64,000 bases of DNA from Magicicada septendecula. Taxonomy: Eukaryota > Arthropoda > Insecta > Hemiptera > Cicadidae. The notes beneath the pieces are model-generated. The model had not been told where the DNA came from. It was given only the letters and a program-made list of their open reading frames with translations, and did not search any database. The stretch is taken from positions 314,277,986 to 314,341,985 of the forward strand of contig CM068367.1 in assembly GCA_034769895.1 (NCBI GenBank), written 5' to 3'. How positions within the stretch are numbered: the first letter of the stretch is position 1; each line of letters starts with the position of its first letter. The translations under genes and the position numbers were made by a program. Below, one piece after another: positions 1 to 10,858 of this stretch.

Positions 1-378
1 GTTAATTGTTTGTTAGTCACTATTCTTCTTATTTACACACTTATGTTGGTGCGGTGGCTAGTTCTTGTCCATTTGCAGTTGTCATTATTTATGTTATTAT
101 TGGTCCTTTGGGGCTAGTTCTACTCTCTCACTTACCATCTATTGGGCTATTCAGGTTAAAATCGCCTTATTTCTGTATTTACCATTTTGGTTTGTTTGTT
201 TGTTACTACTTTATTAATATAAGTTACTGTTCTGACTACCTTGATATGTCTGATCGTTTTATTATTCTGATTCACCCATTCTTCAATTCTAATTCATCCC
301 TTTTTATTCTAGTGTTAATGATTAATTAATGATTAAATAATTTATCTTGTCATGTTCTCTTCATTATGGTTAGGTGAA
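1..378 (-). mobile_element. Fragment of a B-family LTR, 5' end, reverse orientation
   Basis: This stretch is the reverse complement, with substitutions and small indels, of the first 370 or so bases of the B LTR seen at 22567, 40902, 47894 and 58179. The LTR would start near 378 on the minus strand and run left out of the window. The first bases of the LTR differ from the other copies (TA-rich instead of TGTAATGG), so the end is mutated or slightly truncated. A 107-codon open frame on the plus strand here matches the antisense frame of the other LTR copies only in parts. Confidence 0.8.
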
Positions 379-401
379 TATATGTATATATATATATATT
401 A
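379..401. repeat. (TA)n tract beside the LTR fragment
   Basis: A short TA-rich run abuts the outer end of the LTR fragment at 1-378. Two other B-type LTRs in the window (13265 and 22567) also start directly after a (TA)n run. Confidence 0.7.
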
Positions 402-3400
402 TAACGTGACCAAATCTCATTGATTTGGAGTTATATGTAAAGGGTTTACTATATCAAGGTTTAAATAAATTTAAAGCGTTGAAACTCAACTCTTATGATG
501 TAGCGTGCATCTTAACGCATTGTACAGGGTCACACAGCAACGTCAGCTGCCGTTACGTAACCACACACACTATGAACAAATAAGGCGACACGCCCAAATT
601 TTCAATTATTAATATTTTGGAAACCGGTAAATTTAGGAAAAATCCAATATAGCCAAAATGTTTGCCGAAATATTAATAATAGGCTGTGCGAATTTTATTT
701 AATATAATTAAACATTAACAGAGATAATTGATTTTATGTTAATAACTTCCTTAGTAATTGAGCTACACAGAAGAGCTTTTAATATGTAATAGTCATAAGA
801 ATTAACAACCAAATGTATATTTTAGAATTAGCATAACTTGGCTTGCAGCCAAGATAATCGCAATATAAACTGCGAGCGGACATCCGCACCGACAATTAAA
901 ATCCGGTGTGTTAAGAATATTAAAAATAATATGAATTCTCAGACTGTGGGAATTAGTTTCGTTCTCACGGAATGTGGTGACCACAAATTTCAAGTAGAAG
1001 GGAGAGAGTGTCAGCCAATCAAATCATTCAAAGAAATTGGAACTAACGCAGAGTTTTCGGCTGATAGAACACTCGACTGCCAGTACTCAAGAGGAACACA
1101 CGTACATCTTCAAATCGTCTTAGTAACACACATTTGTGAAGATACATCTGTGAAGACTCGAGGTGTCAACACGCATTATTACGATCGTCTTATTCAACAG
1201 ATCAACTGTTACGACTCGTAATAATATCGTCTATTCAAGATACTCTTACTTATCAACAAATAAGCGTATCGCGCAATACATTAACTGTTGGCGTACACAC
1301 GCAAGAGATCAACTATATACTACAAGAAATCACTTCAAGAGTACGACAGAAGAGGCCTTCTATAACCAAGGTACGAGCTGAAGAACTGACGAGCAGAGCG
1401 ACAACCCGTAACGAGACACACATGCTGGAGTGAAACGTGAATCGAACGAGGAGCCTGACGCAGTTGTAGCAGCTAAAACTATAGACATAAAACCATCACC
1501 AATTGCAGAAGGAGCAGAGTGTTGCTGATTCCCGAACTCATCGCCAAAATCCAGGACGCTCAGTAGATTGTCGTCTCTAGCAGATTGGATCAGGACAGCG
1601 AGGAATTTCCGGAGCATCTCTACATCCTCTTCTGAACCAGGGAAGTCAAAATCAAATTATTCACTTCTCAAAAGATCAATTTTTCCTTTCTTTTTTTTTT
1701 TTAAATCATTGTAAAAGAAATAATTCAGATGCCGATAAATCAAAGACTCTAAATTAATAAGAAATATTCAATTGTGATAATCTGTATAGCATGTATGAGT
1801 AACTAATAAGCCCTACCTAAGAATTAGATATAGATAAAAAGAAAAGCGCTATACAAATCTCATTAGAGAATTAATTAATTACTTATACTGCAGTATACGT
1901 GAGTCAAATCACTAGTAAATAAAGCCACGTTGAACTAGATTCACGGCTAGTTTATTTCAGAATATTTACAAGCATTTTAGAGTAATTAAAATCATTTTAA
2001 AAGCATTGCAAATTAAATTAAATTCATTAATTAAATTATTTAAAACTAACTTCTTTGAAATCAAGAAAAATACACTTAATATAATTTGAAATAACAAGCT
2101 CATTTTCTGAATAATAGTAACCATTCAGAAAACATCATACCAGTTTCTATTTACTGTTTTAGTTAGTAAGAATTGTTGTAACTATAAGTTTTTTCATTCT
2201 TATGTGTGATTAGTATAATAAACCCCGATTTTATTACCCCACACTGTATTTTTATTGCTGTACTACGGAGCCTACCAACCTCACAGAACTCTTCACAATA
2301 ATTATAACAAGATTAGCGTTATTTTCTATACAATATAGATGTTTTTTGCTTCTGCACATAAGAATAAAAAATACAAGTAGGCCATAAATCACTCAACAAA
2401 AATTCATTTTTTGATAACTACTATTGTCAATTGACATAAGGCAATATCAACAGGGAACTTTTGGTTAAGGCACTGCCTGTTGAGAACATATTATCAGTAA
2501 TATCAAATTATTTTTTTTTCTTTTGAGAACATTTATAATTATGATGTACAAAACATTGGGACAAAATTCTTTACATATGATATTGTTTGTGCACATTATA
2601 TTGGCAGTATTTAAAAATACTCACAGATTTATATACTGGAATTCTTCACAATTTATGATGCAAGGATAAATACGATACAGTTTGTTTTATAATGAGTTTA
2701 AAATGTCCATAGGGGCAAACGTTCAGAAATATGGCTAGATTTTGATTGACAATGATTATAGTAAAATAAAATAATATTGCAATTAATATACACTTACTCA
2801 GCAATTAATATACAGTTACGGTACTCAGAAATGTATAACATGTGATATTAGAAATGCCTGCAAACTATTGTTGACATTACTTTCCTGTTAAGGTTTGTAA
2901 TGAAAAAAGGCATAGATATTACATAAACCACACAGAGATATTACATAGGGGAGACAACTGCTGCAGCTAAAAATTGCACACATGTAAACATATGTATGAG
3001 AGAGAGAACAGTAGGAAAAAAACTTGTGATGTCATGATTTGCCACTGGCTCTAGATTGGTTCCTTTTGTTTTTGGACATAAAAATCCACTTAAATGTGCA
3101 GATATTTAATAGAAGTAATTTATTGTACAGAACATTTTCTTTTGATTCAATAAACAGATCTATCGTTTTTTTTAGTGTTTAGGCCATTTAACCCACCTTA
3201 ACATAAGTTGAGGGTAACCTTTCTAGCCCTTAATGGTGATTTCAACACTGCACTATGTAATATACTTATTAAATTTTGACCACGATACTTCTTACTTTTG
3301 TTTTCAATTAAAATTAATTTCTGAATATCGTAAGGTAGAACAGTTTTTAAAATATCAGTAGTTTATACATTTCAACCCCTTCAAATTGTCCCTTTTCACT

Positions 3401-3876
3401 CCCCTACATCCTTTACAATAAATTTGACCTTAAATCCTTACTCAGATGAAAAATATAAGTGTACGTAGTGTTACCCATTTATTCTGAACAGATTACTAAA
3501 AAATAATTTTCTGGTATTTAAGGGTTGTTTCAGCTTTTAAGGGTGAGGGGACCCTCAACTTTTGTTTTGATTTTTATCTAGACACTACATAGAAAACAGT
3601 ACAAAAATTTTCATGTCGATTAGTTCTCTTGTAGAGAATTCCAAGGTTTGAGAGTTTTTCTGGCTTCACTGAATCAACTACTCAATATTTTGGAAAAGTG
3701 ATCTCCTTCAAGTTCTGGGCCCCATCACTGTTCATACAGAAATGTACTCACTAAATGTTCATCAGGTACAAATTCTGAATTTTTGATATTCCTGTATAAA
3801 ATAAAAGTCGGCACAATGTTTATGTCAATTAATAACTTTATTCTTTTCTTTACACAATCCATACTCACTCCTTCAT
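402..3876. other. Stretch without a recognised gene
   Basis: I see no recognisable coding exon, RNA gene or complete mobile element here. The part from about 560 to 1640 is less AT-rich and holds two small open frames: a plus-strand one ending at 1221 that has no ATG at its track start and no recognised motif, and a minus-strand one at 1360-1617 listed separately. From 2460 to 3870 the sequence is AT-rich with pieces that look like degraded repeats. One weak inverted pair (about 3203-3245 against 3520-3565, sharing a GTTGAGGGT-type core) may be an old foldback. Confidence 0.5.
1360..1617 (-). CDS. Unidentified 85-codon open frame, possibly an exon remnant
   Basis: The frame starts at an ATG and is open for 85 codons. 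Reading backwards it stays open to about 1654. Its composition looks like protein (acidic N-terminal part, then mixed Ser/Ala/Gly/Phe) rather than a low-complexity shadow frame. A pyrimidine-containing stretch ending in CAG lies just upstream on the minus strand and could be a splice acceptor. No domain or motif is recognised. It may be an exon of an unknown gene, a fragment of an old mobile element, or chance. Confidence 0.2.
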   Translation of the reverse strand: MLRKFLAVLIQSARDDNLLSVLDFGDEFGNQQHSAPSAIGDGFMSIVLAATTASGSSFDSRFTPACVSRYGLSLCSSVLQLVPWL

Positions 3877-3982
3877 TAGTCTATTCAATGGGGATTTTTC
3901 TAGGGAATTGTAGAGTCTCCATGGATTTTCGTAATTTTTTTTATTGTCTTCCTTAAAGCTTATAGAAAAAAGTTAACAAAAA
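3877..3982 (+). repeat. Left terminal inverted repeat
   Basis: It pairs with 5352-5475. The core 3877-3952 is well conserved, and the similarity fades towards 3982. Confidence 0.75.
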
Positions 3983-5150
3983 AGAATTTTTTGCCGCTTT
4001 TGAATTTAAGGGTGGTTTCCACCCCCTTTTTCGAGGGTAAAAAGAAAAAATAAACTGACCCCAGAAATCGATAGAAAATTAAATTCTAAGTAAATAATAT
4101 AGTATAAAGGTTTTAGAAAAAATGAGTTGTTTTTTAGTTATTCAGACTTGAAAATTGCGTTTTTTTGTGAAAAATTCGATGTTTTTGGAGCGTGATTCGT
4201 ACTTTACTCGAAAACTATCAAATAATAGCTAATTCAATAAGGAACAATTTGCACTTTGTTTTGTCCCCATATATTGAATCGTTATCGAGATATGCTATAA
4301 ACAAAATGTCAACTCTTAATTTTTTAACTGAAGAAGCGAACTTAAACTTGATATTTATCAATGAAAAATAACGCAAATTGCGATGATATTATTACTAAAT
4401 GAAAGCTCTTGAAATTTCCTATAAAATGGTAAGTCGATATTTTGCATATCTTGAAAAAACAATGAAGTTACAGAGCAAAATAGTAAAAATTCTAAAATTA
4501 TTTTTTTTAATCAAAAATTAAATGGTCGCCATTTTGTCAGTTTTGCATATTGGTGCAAGATATTGTAGATTTAGATTGTCTATTATATTAGGAAGTCCTC
4601 AATTTTTTTGTATATGTTATAGATTCTAAATGCGTACCGTTTTCGTAAATTTTAATTTTTTTGATTTCAGAGAAAATTTGTCGTTTTCAAAAAATATCTT
4701 GAAAACAAAGCGTTTTATCAAAAAATTGATATTGACCAAAAATATAGCACATAAAAAGGCGAATATTTTCATTCTTATTTCATGTTTTTTAAAGTATTTT
4801 TCGACAAGTTACAACTGTTACAAGGTGTGTTTATATGATTTTATAAAATTTTTTTGGCCACAATGTCTTAGAAACAGTAGATTTTTTTACTATGGTCCAT
4901 CCCAAAAAAATTGTAGCCCTTTTAATTTTCTACAAAATGCATTTTCTTCTATTTTTTATTTTTAAAATTAACCGAGTTATGGTAAAAAATGTGAGCACTC
5001 AACGATGATAAAATTCGGTAACTTCTTATTTTATCAATGGCTACTAAGTGGAAGTCGAAAATAAATAATAAATATGAAGTATTTTGTATATTATAGTTTT
5101 TAAGATAAAAATATTTATTTATTTATTTTTTTGCGGAATTTGAATTTTAA

Positions 5151-5322
5151 CCTATATATACCCATTTCGAGAGCTTTCGAACGAAATATTATGTTATCAA
5201 CCCCTAATTTTGGTTATTTTCGCCATTAGAACCACCCATTTGCACCAAGAAAACGTGCAGTCTGACCTCGGAATCGTGATCAGTGACCCAAAAAACCTAT
5301 ATATACCCATGTCGAGGGCTTT
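5151..5322 (+). repeat. Direct repeat pair inside the TIR element
   Basis: A 27-bp motif beginning CCTATATATACCCAT and ending GAGCTTT-like occurs at 5151-5177 and again at 5296-5322, with two or so mismatches and a spacing of 145 bp. Confidence 0.7.
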
Positions 5323-5351
5323 AAACGGTGACCTAACCTTTTTTTTTACAT

Positions 5352-5475
5352 GTTTAACATTTTTTAACTTTGCTGTATATGCTTGTGGGAAGACAATAAA
5401 AAAAATTACGAAAATCCATGGAGATTTTCTAAATTCCCTAGTTTTGCCGATTTTTACGCCTCATTGAATAGACTA
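5352..5475 (-). repeat. Right terminal inverted repeat
   Basis: It is the reverse complement of the left arm. The best-matched portion is 5387-5475, with an indel of a few bases near 5455. Confidence 0.75.
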
Positions 5476-6000
5476 CATCATTAGACAAAAATTAAATGTA
5501 GTCATATACATACTTTTCTTATGTTATAATTTCACTTAGAACAATACTATCATACATTTCATTTCATGTAGTAATAAACATATTGTACTATATATTTCTC
5601 TTTAGTACTACATACCTATTGTACAGTTCTTTACTGTACTAGTACTAGATAATTCACATATGACAATGTGATGATCAATACTTTATACTGTTACAAAATT
5701 TACATTTACTTAAGAAATAACTGAAAATTCTGACTCAGCCTCTATAGACATTATCACATCTATTCAACATCAAACACATATTCTTCTATATGTGTACATT
5801 ACTTTAAACATATTCTTGTTCTTAAACACATTCAACTATAAAGTACAGTATTTTCAAGATACTAACTTATATAACTTACAACATATAATCTATAAACTAT
5901 AAATCAATGAATAAGGTTACTAATTTAATATAACAAGTATAAACAGATACAGTTCATTTGAGTAGTCAAATAATTTTAAATGCAGATAAAGAAAATTTTA
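5476..6000. other. AT-rich spacer downstream of the FKBPL-like gene
   Basis: No coding or repeat structure is recognised. The part next to 6000 should hold the 3' untranslated region of the minus-strand gene. A minus-strand AATAAA lies at 5997-6002, overlapping the stop codon. Confidence 0.5.
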
Positions 6001-6840
6001 TTATGAATAAGGAAACATTTTCTTAATAACATTTTTGTATTTAGCATTCTCTAGTTCCAGTTGGTGCTGTAAAGCAACCACCTTCTCTCGTGCTAAAGCA
6101 TTATTTGGTTCTAATTCTCTTACTTTTTTGAAATCTGCATATGACGAGTCTGTGTCTTTCAGTCTCATATAAGCTTCACCTCTTCGCATTAGAGCTTTAA
6201 CATTTGTTGGATCATTGCTAATGACTTTGTTCAACAGTTCCAAAGCTTTTTCTGTATTATTTTGTTTTAACTGGCAATAAGCCATATTATTACACAATAT
6301 TACATACAACGATTTAAGTTCTGGGTCACTTTCTTCTTTATCATTATTATATTCTCTCAGTGTGATTACTAACTTGACAGCTTTACTGAATCTCAGAAAG
6401 GCATCAATTACTCTGTCTTTTTGAAATAAGTCAACACCCTTTGATTTATGATGGTTTATTACACTAATTTTTTTTTCACGGCTCCATTTATAAGATGGCT
6501 CTGTGCTGGTAAAATTTTGAAGTGTTAAATTCACTTCAACTTTATCACCATTAACAAATGTAATACTTAATAAACACTGTTCATCCGTTAACATAGACAT
6601 AAGACACGTTTCTATTTGTCTATCAACTTCCGTATCACCTTCTCCAATAACTAGTTTACCTTTATATTCATTGTTCATATAATCTGGCAGCAACAAATTA
6701 TTGTTACTGTTATTTTCAAATTTCAAAATACTTATTTCTACTTCACACACTGCTCCATCTCTGGGCCTTTCTAATTTTCTGCCTTTCCTCTGAATTCTTT
6801 TTTCCACAGAACCACCTCTACATTCCCATGTTTTACACAT
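6001..6840 (-). CDS. FKBPL: FKBPL-like protein: degenerate FKBP domain plus C-terminal TPR repeats
   Basis: This intact 279-codon frame has no introns. Residues 1-110 resemble the FKBP-like half of FKBPL (WISp39): a Trp/Cys-containing start and a KRI-x-RxGRKLERPxDG-type stretch, without obvious isomerase active-site residues. Residues 132-165, 178-211 and 213-247 form three TPR motifs, and the protein ends in KKMFPYS, like the K-MF end of FKBPL. Basic and Asn residues at K132/K134, N184/N185 and K215/R219 sit where TPR co-chaperones clamp the Hsp90 C-terminal EEVD. By family knowledge it would be a cytosolic or nuclear Hsp90 co-chaperone. The ATG is the first Met after an in-frame TAA and has AAAA before it, a good insect start context. 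The dehydrogenase stop codon lies only 69 bp upstream on the same strand. Another FKBP-TPR paralogue is the main alternative. Confidence 0.85.
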   Translation of the reverse strand: MCKTWECRGGSVEKRIQRKGRKLERPRDGAVCEVEISILKFENNSNNNLLLPDYMNNEYKGKLVIGEGDTEVDRQIETCLMSMLTDEQCLLSITFVNGDKVEVNLTLQNFTSTEPSYKWSREKKISVINHHKSKGVDLFQKDRVIDAFLRFSKAVKLVITLREYNNDKEESDPELKSLYVILCNNMAYCQLKQNNTEKALELLNKVISNDPTNVKALMRRGEAYMRLKDTDSSYADFKKVRELEPNNALAREKVVALQHQLELENAKYKNVIKKMFPYS

Positions 6841-6909
6841 TTTTAAAATTTTCAGTGACGCTACTTGTGAAGTGAAAATTCCTTCAGTGAGTTAATGGTT
6901 GATATTGAT

Positions 6910-7012
6910 TTAAGAATTGGTAAATGCAATTAATTCACAAGTTTTATTCCACATTTCATTCATCAGTCTGTTGCATCTTGATAGATCTGACATTTCTTCT
7001 TCACGACAGTCA
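6910..7012 (-). CDS. Last coding exon of a retinol-dehydrogenase-like SDR
   Basis: A clean acceptor (pyrimidine run then CAG at 7015-7013) opens this exon. Joined to the exon at 8155-8362 it continues in phase: the AG left at the end of that exon plus T gives Ser, then Asp-Cys-Arg. The following residues have the helical tail typical of RDH11/12/13/14-like enzymes, with a Leu/Met-Trp-x-x-(S/T)-C-(D/E)-L motif shortly before the C-terminus. The frame stops at TAA 6912-6910. No canonical AATAAA lies in the 69 bp between this stop and the next start codon on the strand. Confidence 0.85.
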
Positions 7013-8154
7013 CTGAAAAAATTATGTATTTTGTTACAATTAACATGTTTAAAACCATCTAATACAGTGATTTGTTAGTATACTAGCCTTTAGTATATAC
7101 TCATTATCTCCATAAGATTTATAACAGAAATACATGTTATGTACCACTATCCATTGTTTACTTTAAAAAAGGTACATCAGCAAAGAAACTATATAAAAAA
7201 AATTCTTCATCGTAACACAAGTGCTCATAGAAGTCGACATGTCTATAATTAAATTCTTTGATCAACAGACATACACATCACATAGCAGTTTTTCAAATTA
7301 GAAGCCCCCTTTCATTTTAACCCCTTCACTACTACTGACATATCCTACTCTACCCCCTCCCCAATGCTGGCGTATGTTATATTTATTATATTTATACCTG
7401 TTTTGAAACTAAACTTTCTATATATGTAATGAATGCATAGTTTGTTTGCTGACATTTCAAATCATATCTGAAGTCTTGAAAATTGTAGTAGAAACTGGCT
7501 TCCACAGAAGCTATAATATTAATTTGTTTTTCTGTCCAAACTTCCTAAAAAATGTTTCCCTCAAAATATGAAGTTTAAAATAATCTATAGGATCTTATGA
7601 AAGATTACAAAAAGCTTCAGAGCTCCAATCAAATAAATGCATCTGTTTTAGGACAAACGGAGAGGGAGGGTCTAACTCACAAAAATTCTGAAAACACATT
7701 TTTAAGCTGCTCTTCACTATCATCATCTGAACATTTATTCGTTATCTGAATATTATCTCAGTCACAAATTAGACCTACAATTTCTTTTTCAAAAAGGAAA
7801 ATATAATCAGGCACTTCCTACATTTTAAAATGTAGGTTGAAAAAAATTTTAAAAGACCACATGTAAAAAGTAAACAGCAATTAATTTATACATTAAAAAA
7901 TACTAACACAATCTACTAATTAGAGTGAAATAATTATTAGCCAATACTTTATAACAACATAGTTGAGCACAAATCAACCAAACTGGATACTGCTACATCC
8001 AGCAATAAGTATGTAGGAAACTGGCCTAATTTCAAATCAAGTATACTGCACAGCAGCAGTGAAGAGGTTAACAGACTTATAAATAAAGCAACTATATTTG
8101 TAAATTGAGTAGATACACTTATTTTAATAGAAGACACAAGAGTACTTTTATCAC
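7013..8154 (-). other. Intron of the SDR gene
   Basis: The intron starts with GTGATA at 8154 and ends with a T-rich tract and CAG. It is about 1.1 kb and AT-rich, with no convincing exon inside. The minus-strand open frame at 7949-8176 mostly lies in the intron and is out of the coding phase. If the FKBPL-like gene has its own promoter, this intron or the 69-bp gap is where it must be. Confidence 0.75.
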
Positions 8155-8362
8155 CTGAAATATTTTCCTGATACATTAACCAAATCTGAACAAGTCAGCA
8201 GATGTACAATCGTTTGTGCTCCTTCATGAGGTGACTTAAATTTCAGCCAAAGCAGAAACCTCTTAATGCTATAGAAAGGAATATCCCTAATGGGAGGAAA
8301 AGACCTGTATATATTACTTCTCACATTGCCTGGATTTGCACAGTTAACTGTAACACCTGTAC
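8155..8362 (-). CDS. Penultimate coding exon of a retinol-dehydrogenase-like SDR
   Basis: The 208-bp exon is bounded by TTTATTTCCAG at its 5' side and CAG|GTGATA at its 3' side. It encodes the segment after the SDR catalytic Tyr-Lys: TGVTVN-C, a (H/N)PG turn (here Asn-Pro-Gly), VRSNIYR, then a Phe/Leu-rich helix and the SPHEGAQT stretch, ending in VSGKYF. This order matches the substrate-loop region of animal RDH11/12/13/14-like NADP(H) retinol/retinal reductases, usually endoplasmic-reticulum or mitochondrial membrane enzymes. The exon enters in phase 1, as expected for a split Gly codon before Thr-Gly-Val. The upstream exons, with the Gly-rich nucleotide site and the YxxxK, are not found: the neighbouring intron fills with transposons, so the gene is partial in this window. 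Confidence 0.85.
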
Positions 8363-8629
8363 CTGGAAATAAAAATCACAAACATTTATTTGTTTTTTTC
8401 TTTCACACAACGAGAGTATGGTGAAAAGGGTGTTACCTCCTCAGAGATAACACTATAATGCTCACTATTTTGATTGTGTTGTATGATTTCATCTTTTGTA
8501 GGCTAAATTTATATATTTCAAGTGAATGGGTTGTATAGTATTAACTTAACAGTACGTGCTTCAAGAATTGTTTTATCTAGAATTTCACGGTGTCACTTTT
8601 TTGTTGTAAGATTAACTGCAACCAATATA
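8363..8629 (-). other. Upstream intron sequence of the SDR gene
   Basis: No exon is seen. This intron, or what remains of the gene upstream, contains the mariner, the (TG)n tract and probably the following repeats. Confidence 0.5.
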
Positions 8630-9690
8630 GAAGGAGCCGGATTCAATGTTGGGGAACTCTTCTCCATTAAATACGATAGTTAAGCACTGGGCTACTGAAT
8701 TTAAAATGTGTTGAACAAAGACAACTGACAACCCGCATGTTGGACGTCCCATTGAAGTGACTACACCAGAAAAAATAGAAAAAATTTGCACAAAATCGTT
8801 TCCACAGACCATAGAATGAAACTGAATGAGGTAGCAGAGGAGACCGAGATATACCAGGAATGAATTGAGATACCTCTTAATGCTATATTTCTGGTATATC
8901 ATGTTCCTGGTATATCAACGGAACATGTGCACAATACCTTACATGAACATCTGTGAATGACAAATCTGTGCACTAAATGGGTACTGTGTTTGCTGACACT
9001 TTACCAAAAACAGTGTCGAAAGGATGTTTCAACTGATTATTTGGCACTCTTACAATCCAATCGAAGTTTTGCATCAACTTATAACCGAGTGTTGGGTCCA
9101 CCACAACACTCCTGAGACCCAACAACAGTCAAAACAGCGGACTGCGAAAGAAGAACCAACTTCAAAGATGACAAAAACAATTCCTTCTGCTGATAAGGTT
9201 TTGGCAACTGTTTTTTGGGGTCACACATGGAGTAATCTTCATTTACTACTTTAAAACGGGGAAAACAATTAAAGGTAAATGTTATGGAAACCTACTGCAC
9301 GTTTTAAACAATGAAATCAAGAAAAACGGCCAAATTTAGCAAAAAATAATGTGCTGTTATACAAACACAATGGACCATCTCACATGTCAATTGCTAGTGG
9401 CTAAAATCAAAGAACTGAAGTCTGATTTGCTTCCTCACTGACCATACTTGCCCAGTTTAGTCCAGAGCGAATTCTACGCCTTTTCTAACCTCAAAAAGTA
9501 TCTCAGTGGGGAAATATTGATGACAATCGAGTCAAGATCCTGTAAGTGGCTACTCTGAAGACCACAACAAATCAGCTTATCAGTCTGGCATAATTGCTTT
9601 TGAATATCATTGGAAAAAGTGTACAGAGCTAAATAAAGATTATGTTGAGAAATAAATGCATAATAATCCACAAAAGTGTTGCTTTCTTAT
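8630..9690 (+). pseudogene. Dead mariner-family transposase
   Basis: Pieces in several frames follow the order of a mariner (Tc1/mariner superfamily) transposase. Near 8670-8800 lie a VKHWA-like helix and a GRPIEVTTPEKIEKI segment, the N-terminal helix-turn-helix region. At 9024-9254 there is one 76-codon open stretch with WVHH-x-TPE, QQSKQ and SADK(V)LATVFW. Near 9350-9400 is a degraded version of the second catalytic block, and near 9600-9655 the closing EYHWKKC-E-L-DYVEK-like motif. The catalytic Asp of the usual GDETWV block is not present, and in the second block the Asp position reads His. Many stops and shifts interrupt the frame, so it is an old inactive copy. Terminal repeats were not identified; the limits are approximate. 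Confidence 0.85.
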
Positions 9691-9840
9691 TCAGGCATGG
9701 AACTTTTTGCCCTACCATATACCATACCATAAAATTCTTCTTACTTTATAAAGTAATGTGAAGAATTTGGTACAAAAACAGCCTATCTGATTTGGTAATA
9801 TGCAATTATATACTGAGCTGTTTTGTTGTGTATCTGCAAC

Positions 9841-10045
<205 letters not shown>

Positions 10046-10146
10046 TCAAATAATAATCATTTGTATATTATCAAAATATACTTGCAGAAGTAATTACTAT
10101 TTGATAACACATATTACTATTATTCTACATTAGTATACAATAAAGA

Positions 10147-10372
10147 TTATTTTTTCCTTTCTTGGAACATATTTTAAGCATCAAGCAGTATGCTCATCAT
10201 CAGCCATGATGGTTTTAGTTTTTAATCTGGTGAGTTACCTATATATTGGGTGACTGTTCAAAAGCTAACAGCAGCAACCAGCAGACAAGATTATAAACTA
10301 AAACGAACATGGCTGATGATGATCATACTGCTTGATGCATGAAACATATTCCAAGTAAAGAAAAACAATTCT
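10147..10372. repeat. Foldback: inverted repeat with arms of about 75-85 bp
   Basis: The left arm (10147-10227) and right arm (10287-10372) are inverted copies. Both carry CATCAAGCAGTATG followed by TCATCATCAGCCATG and then TTTTAGTTT-TAATCT, in mirrored order. The loop is about 58 bp. Mismatches are few. It is probably a small foldback or MITE-type element. No flanking duplication was found. Confidence 0.85.
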
Positions 10373-10770
10373 GAATGTACACTAGCGTAGTATAAGTAAT
10401 TCAGATATCAAGAAAAGAACTGTAGCAACAAATGTTCGAAAATGTGTGTGGTTGTGTTGTTTTTTATAGAATTAATTTTATATAAATCACAATATTTTTA
10501 GCACATTTTACTATCATTTTAGTAATCCAAACTTACACAAGTTTAATAATTGACTTTTTAGTGTCAGCTCAAACAATTAATTATATCTGAGAGTTGGTCA
10601 TAAATTGTACTTATTACAACACATAAAAGTCTGTATTCCAAACTCATTAATGGACAATGAACAAAGCAAATAGTAAAAACAGAACAGAAATATTAGAGCA
10701 TAAATAATTAAAATTATTATAACATAATATAACAACACAAATTCAATGTATGTAATATAATAAAATTTGT
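10373..10770. other. AT-rich stretch, nothing recognised
   Basis: No coding, repeat or RNA structure stands out. Confidence 0.5.
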
Positions 10771-10858
10771 GGAGCCCCACGCATTTGGAGCGCCAATTTA
10801 TATAACAACACAAACATTTATATATAATTTAATTTGTGTAGCCCCAAGTTCAGGGCCA
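10771..10858 (-). other. Two primer-binding-site-like motifs in tandem
   Basis: On the minus strand TGGCGCTCCAAATGCG with GGGGCTCC following starts at 10795, and TGGCCCTGAACTTGGGGC starts at 10858. Both are preceded by the same TGTTATATAAAT sequence. TGG followed by GC-rich sequence is the normal form of a tRNA primer site just after an LTR. Which tRNAs would fit was not determined. Confidence 0.45.

Larger units (their letters stand above)
3877..5475. mobile_element. 1.6-kb element with terminal inverted repeats, no transposase
   Basis: The two ends are inverted copies of each other. The shared outer motif is TAGTCTATTCAATG, followed by CTAGGGAATT, CTCCATGGATTTTCGTAA and TTATTGTCTTCC in the same order in both arms. 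The arms are about 75-125 bp and imperfect. The trinucleotide CAT flanks both ends (3874-3876 and 5476-5478) and may be a target duplication. No long open frame is convincing, so this looks like a non-autonomous DNA transposon. I cannot assign the superfamily. Confidence 0.75.

Noticed and set aside
838-1221. 127-codon plus-strand open frame
   Set aside because: No ATG at its start, no recognised motif and no splice or promoter context; left as unexplained sequence.
4630-4965. 111-codon open frame in the TIR element
   Set aside because: Phe/Asn/Lys-rich composition expected from AT-rich DNA, with no transposase motif.
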